Positions 34,559 to 44,691 are shown, counted from the stretch's first letter. The stretch: DNA of 64,000 nucleotides from Bacteroides timonensis (GCF_000513195.1 NZ_CBVI010000023.1:62001-126000); one strand, 5' to 3'. Numbers and translations are program-made. The notes: generated by a model from the sequence alone, not told the origin.

Positions 34559-36451
34559 ATGAGAGCTCCTAGTACAGTCCATAAATGGTTACTTTCCCTG
34601 ATACTTCTAATCGGGTGCCTGTCAGTTTCCGCTAAAGAAAAAGAGTATATATTATTCCTCAGTTCCGTCAATGCAGAAGAAGCATGGATTCACGGTTTCC
34701 GGAACGAACTTCAAAAACGCTTCCCTTATGAAGGAAATATCGAATTACGTGAATACTTTCTGGCAGTCCCGGTGCTTACCAATGAAGAAGAAATCAAACA
34801 AGCCCAAGATAATCTTCTGCAAACATTTCCTACACCACCTAAAGTTGTCATAATCGTAGGAGATCCGGGATGGTTGGTCAGTGCGTCCATTTTCGACGGC
34901 CCCTGGAAAAATATCCCTGTCATACTTTGCTATTCACGCGGACGGGTTCCCTCTACTCTGCAAACATTATTAGCAAAAACTCCTTTGACAGAAGCAAACA
35001 GTATCCCTATCGAAGAATTTAACAAAAACTATAATATCACCGTACTGAAACAACCCTATTACATCAAGGAAACTCTGACACTCATCAGACAGCTTCAGCC
35101 GGAAGTCAACAGGATTGCTTTTATTTCCGACAACCGCTATATCAGCACAGTTACCCGCCAAGCCGTGAGTACGGTGATGCAAAAAGATTTTCCTGATCTG
35201 AAACTGGAACTTCTATCTTCAGAGCAAATAAGTACAGAAGAATTACTGGATACACTTACCAGTTACAGGAAAACCACCGGCGTCATCTATTACGCATGGC
35301 TCCGGCAATATGGAAATAACAAGAATTACTATCTGTCGGACCATCTCAAAAAGATACTTCCCAGTTTCCTGGAAGTTCCCGTATTTACATTAGCTGACTT
35401 AAACCTGCAAGAAAATCTCTATGCTGGCGGACATTATATCTCTATCCGCGACTTCACGGATACGGTAATGTCCACAATCAGCCGCATCCTATCGGGAGAA
35501 ACTGCTTCTTCCATTCCTTACCAGAATGGCGGAGTTGCACATACCTATCTGAACTTTGCCGACCTAAAATGGTGCAAGATATCAGAAAATTTATACCCGA
35601 AAGACGCTATTTACTTCTTCCAGCCTCCTACTTTCTATCAGCAGTATAAGACTTATATCTGGATGACAATCCTATTTATCGCTTTATTCTTCAGCCTATA
35701 TATCTTCTATTATATTCATTCCCAAAAGCATAAAAAGGAGCTGATTCTTGCAAAGGAACGTGCCGAAGAATCCGACCGTCTCAAATCTGCTTTTCTTGCT
35801 AATATGAGTCATGAGATACGCACTCCGCTCAATGCTATCGTGGGCTTTTCCAGTATCCTTGCCGAAACGGCTAATACTCCTGAAAGCCATGAATATATCC
35901 GGATTATTGAAGACAACAACTGCCTGTTGCTACAACTCATTAACGATATACTCGACCTGTCCAGGATAGAAGCCGGTTTGCTGGACTTCTGTTATACCGA
36001 AGTAGACATCAACGGCTGTATCCGTAAACTTGAAGATGCTTTCCATTTTAGAATGCCTGCAAATGTGGAATGTATTGCAGAGTTCGGCATGAAGAAATGC
36101 TACATCTATACAGAAACGAATCGTCTGAGTCAAGTACTTGGCAATTATCTCTCCAATGCCATTAAGTACACCACAGAGGGAAGTATCACTGTCGGCTACT
36201 ATCCACCCAAAGACGGAAACATGCGATTCTATGTGCGGGACACCGGTTGCGGAATTTCTCCCGAAAAGCAGAAAGCCATTTTCCAACGTTTTGTAAAGCT
36301 GGATAACTTCAAACAAGGTACCGGCCTTGGCTTATCCATTTGCCAAATGATTGCCGAAAAGATGCATGCCACCATCGGAGTTTCTTCCGAAATAGGTAAA
36401 GGTTCCGAGTTCTGGATAGAAATACCTTACCAGCCAATTCACACTGTTTAA
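34559..36451 (+). CDS. sensor histidine kinase with a solute-binding-like extracellular sensor
   Basis: 630 aa. A signal/anchor (LLSLILLIGCLSVSA) is followed by a periplasmic domain (about 30-355) laid out like ABC-type substrate-binding proteins (EYILFLSSVNAEEAWIHGFRNELQKRFP, VVIIVGDPGWLVSASIFDGPWKNIPVILC). A membrane helix (about 365-388) comes next, then HisKA with phospho-acceptor His418 in NMSHEIRTPLNAIVGFSSIL, and HATPase_c with NYLSNAIKYTTEG, VRDTGCGIS and GTGLGLSICQM. No receiver domain is attached and no response-regulator gene is adjacent, so its partner is encoded elsewhere. A near-consensus -7 box TACTTTTA lies at 34519-34526. Confidence 0.9.
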   Translation: MRAPSTVHKWLLSLILLIGCLSVSAKEKEYILFLSSVNAEEAWIHGFRNELQKRFPYEGNIELREYFLAVPVLTNEEEIKQAQDNLLQTFPTPPKVVIIVGDPGWLVSASIFDGPWKNIPVILCYSRGRVPSTLQTLLAKTPLTEANSIPIEEFNKNYNITVLKQPYYIKETLTLIRQLQPEVNRIAFISDNRYISTVTRQAVSTVMQKDFPDLKLELLSSEQISTEELLDTLTSYRKTTGVIYYAWLRQYGNNKNYYLSDHLKKILPSFLEVPVFTLADLNLQENLYAGGHYISIRDFTDTVMSTISRILSGETASSIPYQNGGVAHTYLNFADLKWCKISENLYPKDAIYFFQPPTFYQQYKTYIWMTILFIALFFSLYIFYYIHSQKHKKELILAKERAEESDRLKSAFLANMSHEIRTPLNAIVGFSSILAETANTPESHEYIRIIEDNNCLLLQLINDILDLSRIEAGLLDFCYTEVDINGCIRKLEDAFHFRMPANVECIAEFGMKKCYIYTETNRLSQVLGNYLSNAIKYTTEGSITVGYYPPKDGNMRFYVRDTGCGISPEKQKAIFQRFVKLDNFKQGTGLGLSICQMIAEKMHATIGVSSEIGKGSEFWIEIPYQPIHTV

Positions 36452-36480
36452 CGAAAAGGAGGAAAAAAGAATGGAAATCT

Positions 36481-36511
36481 TTTGGTAAAATCGAATAAGT
36501 CTTTATCTTTG
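36481..36511 (+). promoter_or_regulatory. promoter of the perR-rubrerythrin pair
   Basis: TTTG at 36481-36484, a 19-base spacer, then TATCTTTG at 36504-36511: an exact fit to the Bacteroides promoter. The leader to the ATG at 36558 is about 40 bases and could hold a PerR operator (GTAATTATTAC-like A/T palindrome near 36528-36540). Confidence 0.85.
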
Positions 36512-36557
36512 CAAGCGAAATAAAAATGTAATTATTACAAGTTTGAATTAAACGAAT

Positions 36558-36968
36558 ATGGAAGTAGTAGTAGAACGATTGCAAGGACATAACATTAAAC
36601 CCTCGGTACAGCGTATTGCTATCATGAAATATCTTATGGAGCACCGCACACATCCGACGGTAGATGAGATTTATACGGCATTATCTCCTACTATACCGAC
36701 ACTCTCAAAAACTACAGTCTACAACACGCTGAAGATTTTGAGCGAACAAGGAGCCGCACAAACGCTTACCATCGACGAGCGTAACACATGCTATGATGCC
36801 GACACCACTCCACATTCACATTTCTTGTGCAAACGTTGCGGAAGAATCTATGACTTACCCTGTGACGATGCAATAAAAAAAGTGGTAGATACGGATATGG
36901 ATGGACACGAAGTGCAGGAAATCCATTATTATTACAAAGGAATCTGTAAACAATGTAAAGAAGACTAA
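36558..36968 (+). CDS. perR: Fur-family transcriptional repressor, PerR type
   Basis: 136 aa. N-terminal winged helix (VERLQGHNIKPSVQRIAIMKYLMEH, then LSKTTVYNTLKILSEQG, about 5-65). The metal/dimer domain has PHSHFLCKRCGR with Cys91/Cys94 and KGICKQCKED with Cys130/Cys133, the structural zinc site. Placement 50 bases before rubrerythrin, a peroxide-detoxifying enzyme, favours PerR over an iron-sensing Fur. Probably autoregulated with that gene. Confidence 0.9.
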   Translation: MEVVVERLQGHNIKPSVQRIAIMKYLMEHRTHPTVDEIYTALSPTIPTLSKTTVYNTLKILSEQGAAQTLTIDERNTCYDADTTPHSHFLCKRCGRIYDLPCDDAIKKVVDTDMDGHEVQEIHYYYKGICKQCKED

Positions 36969-37018
36969 CGTTTTTTATAAAACGAACGAATAACTAATTC
37001 AATTAAATCAAAAAGAAA

Positions 37019-37576
37019 ATGAAAAAATTTAGATGTACTGTATGCGGTTACGTATATGAAGGTGATGCCGCTCCTGAGAAATGCCCGTTGTGTAAAGCTC
37101 CTGCCAGCAAGTTCGTAGAAGTTGTAGAAACCACAGAAGACGGTCCTCTGTCTTTTGCTGACGAACACGTGATCGGTGTAGCTAAAGGTTGTGATGATGA
37201 AATGATTAAAGACCTGAACAACCACTTCATGGGTGAATGTACAGAAGTAGGTATGTATTTGGCTATGAGCCGTCAGGCTGACCGTGAAGGTTATCCCGAA
37301 GTAGCTGAAGCTTTCAAGCGTTATGCTTGGGAAGAAGCAGAACATGCTTCTAAGTTTGCTGAACTGTTGGGTGACTGTGTATGGGATACCAAAACTAACC
37401 TCGAAAAGAGAATGAACGCTGAGTCAGGCGCTTGCGAAGACAAGAAACGTATTGCCACTCGTGCAAAAGCTCTGAATCTGGATGCTATTCATGACACTGT
37501 TCATGAAATGGCAAAAGACGAAGCTCGTCACGGTAAAGGCTTTGAAGGTCTGTACAACCGTTACTTCAAGAAATAA
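37019..37576 (+). CDS. rubrerythrin with N-terminal rubredoxin domain
   Basis: 185 aa. A rubredoxin-like domain comes first (Cys6, Cys9, Cys22, Cys25 in [11 protein letters not shown] and [11 protein letters not shown]), then the diiron four-helix domain with Glu and ExxH sites ([42 protein letters not shown], and [14 protein letters not shown] at the end). The order is reversed from classical rubrerythrin (diiron first), as in reverse rubrerythrins. It reduces hydrogen peroxide in the cytoplasm of anaerobes. It follows perR and is probably its main target. Confidence 0.95.
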   Translation: MKKFRCTVCGYVYEGDAAPEKCPLCKAPASKFVEVVETTEDGPLSFADEHVIGVAKGCDDEMIKDLNNHFMGECTEVGMYLAMSRQADREGYPEVAEAFKRYAWEEAEHASKFAELLGDCVWDTKTNLEKRMNAESGACEDKKRIATRAKALNLDAIHDTVHEMAKDEARHGKGFEGLYNRYFKK

Positions 37577-37598
37577 TCCTTTTTAGTATTTTTAGGGG

Positions 37599-37630
37599 AA
37601 AGAGGTTGCCATTCTGGTAACCTCTTTTTC
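37599..37630 (+). terminator. terminator after rubrerythrin
   Basis: Arms 37599-37611 (AAAGAGGTTGCCA) and 37615-37627 pair with one mismatch around a 3-base loop, followed by a T-rich run. Confidence 0.85.
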
Positions 37631-37733
37631 TATAATACTATTCATCCCCTCTCAAGTTATCCCACGAAATGTAACACATCATTTGCTATACGTTACATTC
37701 CCCTTTTATAAAGGGGGTTTTCCTCCATATTAT

Positions 37734-37766
37734 GTTTGCGAGAATATCTGTTTTCAATTACTTTTG
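37734..37766 (+). promoter_or_regulatory. promoter of the hybrid two-component gene
   Basis: TTTG at 37734-37737, a 21-base spacer, then TACTTTTG at 37759-37766, consensus at both boxes. The predicted start near 37773 lies downstream of the in-frame ATG at 37732, so translation must begin at the ATG at 37795. Confidence 0.82.
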
Positions 37767-37794
37767 TATCACAACTGCTAACCCCAACGTAATC

Positions 37795-40700
37795 ATGAAA
37801 ACACTATTATCCATCTTATTCCTTTTCTTTGCAACCTACGGATACAGTCAATCAGAGAAACTATTTACGGTAGACCGTGAATTATCAAACAGCAATATCA
37901 ATCAGATTTATCAAGCCAAAGACGGAGTTATCTGGATAGCCACCGAAGACGGACTTAATCGCTACGACGGCGCAAAGTTCAGTGTGTACAAACATAAAGA
38001 AGGGAATGACAGTTCATTAGTGGATAACAATGTACAGATACTCTTCGAAGACAACAAAGGGAACTTCCTGATAGGTACACAACGTGGATTACAACTATAC
38101 GATCCGGCAACAGATCTCTTTAAAGAAATACCCATCCTGTACGAAACAGGAATAAACATGAGCGCACATATCAGTACGATCCTGGAGCGTAAGGATGGAG
38201 AATTATTAATAGGCACTTCCGGCCACGGCGTTTATTCATTGATATTAGGAGAAACAGAACCTCTTGTCAAAGAGGCGCAACTACCGGTTCCCAGTTTTTT
38301 CATCACCTACCTATTCGAAGACCAAAACGAAAACCTGTGGGTTTCTACAGAAGGCAAGGGAGTATACCGTATTGACGGATCAGGTCAAATCTATCACTAT
38401 TTCATCGGAAAAGAGAATGCCTGGAATATAATCACCTCCATTTGCCTGGATGAGAAAGGGAATATCTATGCCAGTAACTTAAACAAAGGAATATTTATCT
38501 ACGACCGGCAGAAAGATACTTTTACCCCTATCTCCTGCCCGATACTTCCCGACCTGCCCATCAATACGATATATGCTGCCGGACAAGGAAAAATCTATAT
38601 CGGAACCATAGGTTACGGCATTAAAGTATATGATATACACACACAGAAAATAAAGGAAAGCGAGTTCAGTTTCAGTACTTTCGATTTCAGCAAAGCCGAT
38701 GTACACGCCATCACAAAGGACAGGGCAGGCAACTTATGGCTGGGTATCAATGGCAAAGGGGTAATGCTTCTTCCGGCTACAACAAACCAATTCAAGTACA
38801 TGGGCTACAAGTCCGCGACCACCAATAAGATAGGTTCTAACAGTATAAAAGCAGTATGTAAAGACAATGAAGGAACCTTATGGCTCGGAACAGCGAATGA
38901 CGGTATATATGGTATAAAAGGAAAGAATAAACCTTCCCTGCACTTTGAGCACAAAGAGACTTCCAATTCCGTACCGTCCACAATCAACCACATCCACCAG
39001 ACAGCAGACGGCAGATTGTGGCTGGCTTCGCCTTTGGAAGGGCTGGCAGAGATGGATCCCAAGACCGGCCTGTGCCAATACTATAAATTACAGGACCATC
39101 ATCAAAATGAAGTGAAAAATATATCGTATCTGACATCAGACAAGAACGGTGAACGATTGTGGGTGGCCGTTATGGGCGGAGGCGTGTTTTACATCGATCT
39201 AAAAACCGGAAAAGTCAACAGATGCGATACTTTTGAAAGTGGAAAAGAATATCAGGAGAATTACAATGTACTCCACAACCGTTGGGTAGCCTCATTGCTG
39301 TACACCCGCAACAATAAGTTATATATCGGCACCTACGATGGCTTAGGATGTCTGGACGTACCCACAATGAACTTCGCCTCAACCTATGGGAAAAACAGAA
39401 TATTCAGTGGCAGTATCATACTGACCCTCTTTGAGGATGAACAAGGCGACATCTGGGCAGGTACCACCAAAGGGCTTATTCATATAGACGGGAAAAGTGG
39501 AAGCTCTAAAACTTATACTACACACGATGGATTGCCTAATAATACCATTTGTGCCATTCAAGGCAATAAACAACATGGATTATGGATAAGCACCAATTAC
39601 GGTATCACAAACATGGACCCGGAAACAGGTACCTTTATCAACTACTATGCAGGAAATGGGTTACAAGGAAATGAATTTAGCAAAAATGCAGCCTGTACAG
39701 ATAAAGATGGATATCTCATCTTTGGAGGTATCAATGGTATCACCTTTTTCCGACCAGCAGAAATCACTACAGAAGTCAAAAAGCCCGAGGTCAGAATTGC
39801 CGACTTCTACATCCATAACAAAGCTGTTAAGAAAGGCACACGTTCCGGTAACCATAAAGTTATAGAAACAGCGGTACAGGAAGCCAGCCGGTTCCGTTTA
39901 TGTCATAGAGACAACTCGTTCAGCATCGAATTCTCAGCTATGGAGTTCTATAATCCGGAACGGATCACCTATCTTTATTCCATGAATGGAGCAACCTGGG
40001 TGGCATTAGCACCGGGTGTCAACAGAGTTTCTTTCAGTGATTTGGCACCGGGTACTTATCACTTCAGGATGAAAGCCAAAGACTATACAGCCTACTCGGA
40101 AGAGAAAGAAATCATCATCCAGATAGATCCGGCATGGTGGGCATCGGGTTGGGCTAAATTAATATACGTCCTATTGATATTATCAATCATCGGATTCATT
40201 GTGATGCAGGTGCATCATCGTTACCGTATGCATCAAAAGATGTTGCAACACATCCATGCCGAGCAAATTAACGAAGCAAAGTTACAGTTCTTCATTAATA
40301 TTTCTCACGAAATACGAACTCCGATGTCGCTTATCATCAGTCCCTTGCAACAACTGATGGCAAAAGATAAGGATGCAGAATGCAGAAAGCTCTACAGTAC
40401 TATACAACGGAATGCCGAGCGCATCCTGCAATTGGTAAATCAATTAATGGATATCCGAAAAATAGACAAAGGTCAAATGTCCCTCATGTTTAAAAAGGCT
40501 GAAATAGTTAGTTTCACCCGTGACCTGTTAGAAACCTTCGAACAACAGACAAGGGTAAAGAAACTCGACTTAAAATTCCACACCTCCGCTCCTGAAATAG
40601 AAATGTGGATAGATCCTAAGAACTTTGATAAGATCATACTGAACCTGCTGTCGAATGCTTGTAAGTTCACGCCTGAAAACGGACAAGTGGAAATCAGCCT

Positions 40701-41922
40701 CAGCACAGGTGAGGATACCCACCTTCCCCAAAATGCACCTCTGCGCCGATATGTTGAGCTTACAGTTGCGGACAGTGGTATCGGCATTGCTTCCACTGAA
40801 CGGGAACATATATTCGAGCGATTCTACCAGATACACAACAGTCAGAACAACTCAAATATAGGAACAGGTATCGGGCTTCATCTTACACGCTCTTTAGTGG
40901 AGCTGCATTACGGAAATATTCACGTAGAGGACAATGGCGAAGGCAAACCGGGCTCCCGGTTTATCATACGGCTACCGCTAGGAAACGGGCATTTGAAAAA
41001 GGAAGAAATAGAAGAAGCAACAACCGCCAACACCATAATAAATATCCCGGCGGCAGAACCAGCTATCATAGCTTCCCCACTACCTTATGATGACGATGAA
41101 GAAGCCAGCGGTAAAGTCCGTGCCCGCAGTCGTCGCCATGTACTTGTGGTAGAAGACGATGAAGAGATTCGCCACTACATTTGCCGCGAACTGAGCAATG
41201 ACTTTTACATGACCGAATGCAGTAACGGAAAAGAAGCATTAGCATTGATATTATCCCATACGCCCGATCTGATAATCAGCGATGTGATGATGCCAGAAAT
41301 GGACGGATTGACACTCTGCCGCAAGATACGACAGAATGTGAACATCAACTATCTACCCATCATCCTGCTTACCGCCCGTACCAGTGAGGAGGACAATCTG
41401 GAAGGGTTGGATACCGGTGCCGATGCTTATCTGATGAAACCATTCAGCATTGAGTTGCTGAGAAAAACTGTCTTAAACCTCATCCGCCGCCGGGAACAAT
41501 TGCGTAATGCTTTCAGTGGCCGTCAGAATCAGGAGGAACAAATCTCAATCCCAGAAGTAAAATCTCCCGATGACCGGCTTATGGAACGTGTCATGCGCGT
41601 TATCAATGAGAATTTAGGCAATCCGGCATTAACTGTCGAAATGATCAGTACGGAAGTAGGTATCAGCCGTGTACATCTGCATCGCAAGCTCAAAGAACTC
41701 ACGAATCAGACTACACAACAACTCATTCGTAACTTGCGTCTGAAGCAGGCAGCCACCCTGTTGGCCGACAAGCGGCATAGCATAACAGAAGTAGCCACAT
41801 TAACCGGTTTTACGCATCCCACTTACTTCGCCACAGCATTCCGCGAAATGTATGGCATATCACCATCAGAGTATATGGAACGCCATATAGGGCAGGATAA
41901 AACGAAAGATGGCATCTTTTGA
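37795..41922 (+). CDS. hybrid two-component system regulator (probable xylan-responsive)
   Basis: 1375 aa from the ATG at 37795, with a signal peptide (LLSILFLFFATYGYSQ). Two seven-bladed propellers of Reg_prop repeats (about 20-690; e.g. DGVIWIATEDGLNRYDG, GNLWLGINGKGVMLLP), a Y_Y_Y domain (about 710-775) and a membrane helix (about 785-810) follow. Then HisKA with His838 in FFINISHEIRTPMSLIISPL, HATPase_c (NLLSNACKFTPENG; GTGIGLHLTRS), a receiver with Asp1163 in DLIISDVMMPEMDG, and an AraC-type helix-turn-helix end (about 1265-1360). One protein senses an oligosaccharide in the periplasm and activates its polysaccharide locus. The GH115, SusCD, GH10-like and GH30 genes beside it suggest a xylan fragment as ligand. 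Confidence 0.95.
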   Translation: MKTLLSILFLFFATYGYSQSEKLFTVDRELSNSNINQIYQAKDGVIWIATEDGLNRYDGAKFSVYKHKEGNDSSLVDNNVQILFEDNKGNFLIGTQRGLQLYDPATDLFKEIPILYETGINMSAHISTILERKDGELLIGTSGHGVYSLILGETEPLVKEAQLPVPSFFITYLFEDQNENLWVSTEGKGVYRIDGSGQIYHYFIGKENAWNIITSICLDEKGNIYASNLNKGIFIYDRQKDTFTPISCPILPDLPINTIYAAGQGKIYIGTIGYGIKVYDIHTQKIKESEFSFSTFDFSKADVHAITKDRAGNLWLGINGKGVMLLPATTNQFKYMGYKSATTNKIGSNSIKAVCKDNEGTLWLGTANDGIYGIKGKNKPSLHFEHKETSNSVPSTINHIHQTADGRLWLASPLEGLAEMDPKTGLCQYYKLQDHHQNEVKNISYLTSDKNGERLWVAVMGGGVFYIDLKTGKVNRCDTFESGKEYQENYNVLHNRWVASLLYTRNNKLYIGTYDGLGCLDVPTMNFASTYGKNRIFSGSIILTLFEDEQGDIWAGTTKGLIHIDGKSGSSKTYTTHDGLPNNTICAIQGNKQHGLWISTNYGITNMDPETGTFINYYAGNGLQGNEFSKNAACTDKDGYLIFGGINGITFFRPAEITTEVKKPEVRIADFYIHNKAVKKGTRSGNHKVIETAVQEASRFRLCHRDNSFSIEFSAMEFYNPERITYLYSMNGATWVALAPGVNRVSFSDLAPGTYHFRMKAKDYTAYSEEKEIIIQIDPAWWASGWAKLIYVLLILSIIGFIVMQVHHRYRMHQKMLQHIHAEQINEAKLQFFINISHEIRTPMSLIISPLQQLMAKDKDAECRKLYSTIQRNAERILQLVNQLMDIRKIDKGQMSLMFKKAEIVSFTRDLLETFEQQTRVKKLDLKFHTSAPEIEMWIDPKNFDKIILNLLSNACKFTPENGQVEISLSTGEDTHLPQNAPLRRYVELTVADSGIGIASTEREHIFERFYQIHNSQNNSNIGTGIGLHLTRSLVELHYGNIHVEDNGEGKPGSRFIIRLPLGNGHLKKEEIEEATTANTIINIPAAEPAIIASPLPYDDDEEASGKVRARSRRHVLVVEDDEEIRHYICRELSNDFYMTECSNGKEALALILSHTPDLIISDVMMPEMDGLTLCRKIRQNVNINYLPIILLTARTSEEDNLEGLDTGADAYLMKPFSIELLRKTVLNLIRRREQLRNAFSGRQNQEEQISIPEVKSPDDRLMERVMRVINENLGNPALTVEMISTEVGISRVHLHRKLKELTNQTTQQLIRNLRLKQAATLLADKRHSITEVATLTGFTHPTYFATAFREMYGISPSEYMERHIGQDKTKDGIF

Positions 41923-41986
41923 TATGAAAGATGCCAACTTATACAACAAGAGATGCCAACTTTTGATAAAAAAGATGACATCTTTT
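41911..41986. terminator. bidirectional terminator region, overlapping the hybrid regulator stop codon
   Basis: GGCATCTTT (41911-41919) pairs with AAAGATGCC (41927-41935), spanning the TGA stop at 41920-41922. A second palindrome, AAAAGATG-A-CATCTTTT, lies near 41970-41986. AAGATGCCAACTT and AGATGCCAACTTTT are near-direct repeats between them. It separates convergent regulator and GH115 transcripts, whose stops are 71 bases apart. Confidence 0.75.
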
Positions 41987-41992
41987 ACATAG

Positions 41993-44572
41993 CTATTTTA
42001 AAGTTCTTGTCCGAGGGCTTTCCGTTAGGTTAAGCCTACCGGGCATATCGCCTCCGCAATCTACTATGATCTTATGCAATACTATCGCCGGACTGAGAGG
42101 GCGAATAGTCAGAGTATGTACCCCGGCCTCCAGAGTGACATCAGGAAAAGTTACTTTTGACTCTATCACCCGTGCCGCTCCTGCAGGATACATTTTTGAA
42201 TAACAGTTGGCCCAAGTCAGGTCTGAATTGTAATTCACGATTTGTTCTTCACCGTCATCTAAACGAATGGCATAACTATGCCCTCCCTTAATAAAAGGCA
42301 AGGTACTATCCAATATCAGGCGTACACGCACACCGGACAAGTCAGACTTTAATCGCATTTGATAGGTCAACGAAGCACCGGATACCGGCTTGGTATATGG
42401 CATCAAAGAAAGTCCGGAGAGTGTACGTCCCAAGTCCGGTATAACAGTCCATTGTGTACCGGGTTCCTGCACGGATGTAGCAAAACGCTCCGCTTCCATT
42501 ACCACTACCCTACTGCTCTCTTCATATTCATAACCACCCATTGCCATATTTCCGTTCCGGGAAGCATCCACACGGGTTACTTTCGGCATTATATTTCCTC
42601 CTTTCGGTTCATCCCATGAAGTATAGCCTATATGGGTCTGATCCATCATGTGTTTCCATTTGCCACCGGCAATATTATTATTATAATCGGCGCATAGCTC
42701 CGCATCTCTCCGGAAGCAATACTCCACACGATCCGCCCAGGCATTGGCACGCACATCATTTTCAGCAGCCAACTGCCGATTCATGGCGGTAGCACAGTAC
42801 ATTTCATAAAGATTGGCCATAGCCTGCACAGGGAATAATATCAGCTCCTTATAAGCATCGCGCCTATTCTCCGGCAGCAAAGCAAACTGACGGACAGCAT
42901 GTGCTTCCAATGCCAGAAACTCATCGGCCACAGCTTTAAATTCACCACTTTGCAAATTATAGGTTTTGTGATCCAACATCTCTGCCGTCACACGAGCGCA
43001 ATACTTACAATAAAGATTTAAAATTCGTGCAGCTTCGCCAGCATACTCATTACCAAATTGCTGGCGGCAAAATTCTCTTGTATAATCCATCAGATTACCC
43101 GCATTAAAAGCATCAGGATTCCATGCCATTTTCAAGAAGAAATCCGTAGGAAACTCATTCGGTTTCAAATCACCTACATTCAATATCCACATCTTATCCA
43201 CACCATAAGCATATGTCAGATAAAGCTGTTCCCACATATGCTGGATTTGAGTCATATTCAACCACTGATAAGCACGCGGAGCACCATGCAAATCCACATG
43301 ATAGTACATGCCATAACCACCGGGATGACGTTTAACACCCGGTTCGGGCAGACGGCGAACATCTCCCCAATTGTCATCACATAACAGAATCATTACATCA
43401 TCCGGTATCTGCATACCTTGATCGTAATATTCCAGTACCTCACTATAAAGCGCCCATAATTGCGGAGTCTTAGAAGCAGATTTTCCCGTAACCTCGGCTA
43501 TGATACGACGCTGTTCTTTCACTATATTTTCCAACAGTTTTGTATCTGTATCAGGTCCCATCGGCGCATCACCGTCACCACGCATCGCAATGGTCACCAC
43601 TTCTTCTTTACCCCGCATACGCTCTATACCTTCACGGAAAAAGCGGTCGATACCATCTTTGTTTGTCTGATAGTTCCAGGCTCCATACACTTTACGATTG
43701 CGAGCATACTCCTGATGGTTACGCGCCATAGGCTCATGGTGGGAAGTACCGATTATGATACCCATCTCATCAGCCAATGGACTGTTCATGGGATCATCCG
43801 CATAGAAAGCAGCACTCCACATAGCAGGCCATAGGAAGTTGGCTTTCAGGCGAAGCAGTAATTCATACACATGCACGTACATTTTACTATTGAAGCCACC
43901 ATAACGTTCCGTGGTCCAACCTCCCATGCAAGGCCATTCATCATTAATAAAAATACCGCGATACTTCACTGCCGGTTCTCCGTCGGTATATACACCTTTC
44001 TTAATATAGAGTTCCTCATGCCGTTCCGCCGGAACATCCGCCCACCAATACCAGGGAGATACCCCTATCTGACGAGATAACTCATAAACTCCATAGATAG
44101 TTCCACGCTTATCGCTACCAGCAATTAACAACACTTCACCCGGTATTCCTTCCACCGGATCCTTTACTGTGGTGATTATAAACTTCTCATTCTTGCCTTT
44201 CAACTCGCGGGTATCCAGTTTCTTCGATTTCACCAATTGCTTTATGAATGGAGACTCGTCAAAAGAACCAATAAGAATACGTACATTTTGCCCATCCGTA
44301 CTTCCCTTCCGTTTTGCATCGGTCACTAATGCAGGACGTATATCGGCCACTTTATAAAAATCCTCCTGCAAATTATGTACAGCCGTTAATACTCCTTTAT
44401 GTTCCTCATCAGCACATAAAATACTGAAACTCCTTTGTTGAGATGTTACAAGCTCCAACGTACCTTCTTCCCGAATGAAAGAGACAAACTTATCCGCCGC
44501 TTGCAGTGTCGAAGCCAGAGTGAGACAAAGTTGCAGGCAGACAATCCGTGTTTTTAATGATATTCTCATCAT
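41993..44572 (-). CDS. GH115 alpha-glucuronidase (xylan side-chain removing)
   Basis: 859 aa from the ATG at 44572 (MMRISLKTRIVC). An in-frame start at 44665 is upstream of the mapped promoter and lacks a signal peptide. Signal peptide ends LASTLQAADKF. GH115 sequence is unmistakable: PAVKYRGIFINDEWPCMGGW, GGFNSKMYVHVYELLLRLKANFLWPAMWSAAF (about 185-225), IIIGTSHHEPMARNHQEY, and GVKRHPGGYGMYYHVDLHGAPRAYQWLNMTQ (about 385-415). A C-terminal beta domain follows. Family members remove (4-O-methyl-)glucuronic acid from xylan, including internal residues. Divergent from the susC operon, convergent with the regulator. Confidence 0.93.
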   Translation of the reverse strand: MMRISLKTRIVCLQLCLTLASTLQAADKFVSFIREEGTLELVTSQQRSFSILCADEEHKGVLTAVHNLQEDFYKVADIRPALVTDAKRKGSTDGQNVRILIGSFDESPFIKQLVKSKKLDTRELKGKNEKFIITTVKDPVEGIPGEVLLIAGSDKRGTIYGVYELSRQIGVSPWYWWADVPAERHEELYIKKGVYTDGEPAVKYRGIFINDEWPCMGGWTTERYGGFNSKMYVHVYELLLRLKANFLWPAMWSAAFYADDPMNSPLADEMGIIIGTSHHEPMARNHQEYARNRKVYGAWNYQTNKDGIDRFFREGIERMRGKEEVVTIAMRGDGDAPMGPDTDTKLLENIVKEQRRIIAEVTGKSASKTPQLWALYSEVLEYYDQGMQIPDDVMILLCDDNWGDVRRLPEPGVKRHPGGYGMYYHVDLHGAPRAYQWLNMTQIQHMWEQLYLTYAYGVDKMWILNVGDLKPNEFPTDFFLKMAWNPDAFNAGNLMDYTREFCRQQFGNEYAGEAARILNLYCKYCARVTAEMLDHKTYNLQSGEFKAVADEFLALEAHAVRQFALLPENRRDAYKELILFPVQAMANLYEMYCATAMNRQLAAENDVRANAWADRVEYCFRRDAELCADYNNNIAGGKWKHMMDQTHIGYTSWDEPKGGNIMPKVTRVDASRNGNMAMGGYEYEESSRVVVMEAERFATSVQEPGTQWTVIPDLGRTLSGLSLMPYTKPVSGASLTYQMRLKSDLSGVRVRLILDSTLPFIKGGHSYAIRLDDGEEQIVNYNSDLTWANCYSKMYPAGAARVIESKVTFPDVTLEAGVHTLTIRPLSPAIVLHKIIVDCGGDMPGRLNLTESPRTRTLK

Positions 44573-44605
44573 GTAGAAATAAATTAGATTAATAATACTA
44601 TGAAA

Positions 44606-44637
44606 CAAAGGTACACGGCTTCCAGAAGCCTGCCAAA
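44606..44637 (-). promoter_or_regulatory. GH115 promoter
   Basis: On the minus strand TTTG (44637-44634), a 20-base spacer, then TACCTTTG (44613-44606). Both boxes are consensus, so GH115 should have basal expression. The leader to 44572 is about 27 bases. Confidence 0.8.
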
Positions 44638-44691
44638 GATCACTGTTACAGATACTTTCGAGCATATTACGAGCTAAAAGAATAAGGCTGT

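Noticed and set aside
37732..37794. Longer N terminus for the hybrid regulator from the ATG at 37732
   Set aside because: That ATG is upstream of the consensus promoter, and the added residues precede a complete signal peptide.
44573..44665. Longer N terminus for GH115
   Set aside because: It spans the minus-strand promoter (44606-44637), and the signal peptide begins at 44572.
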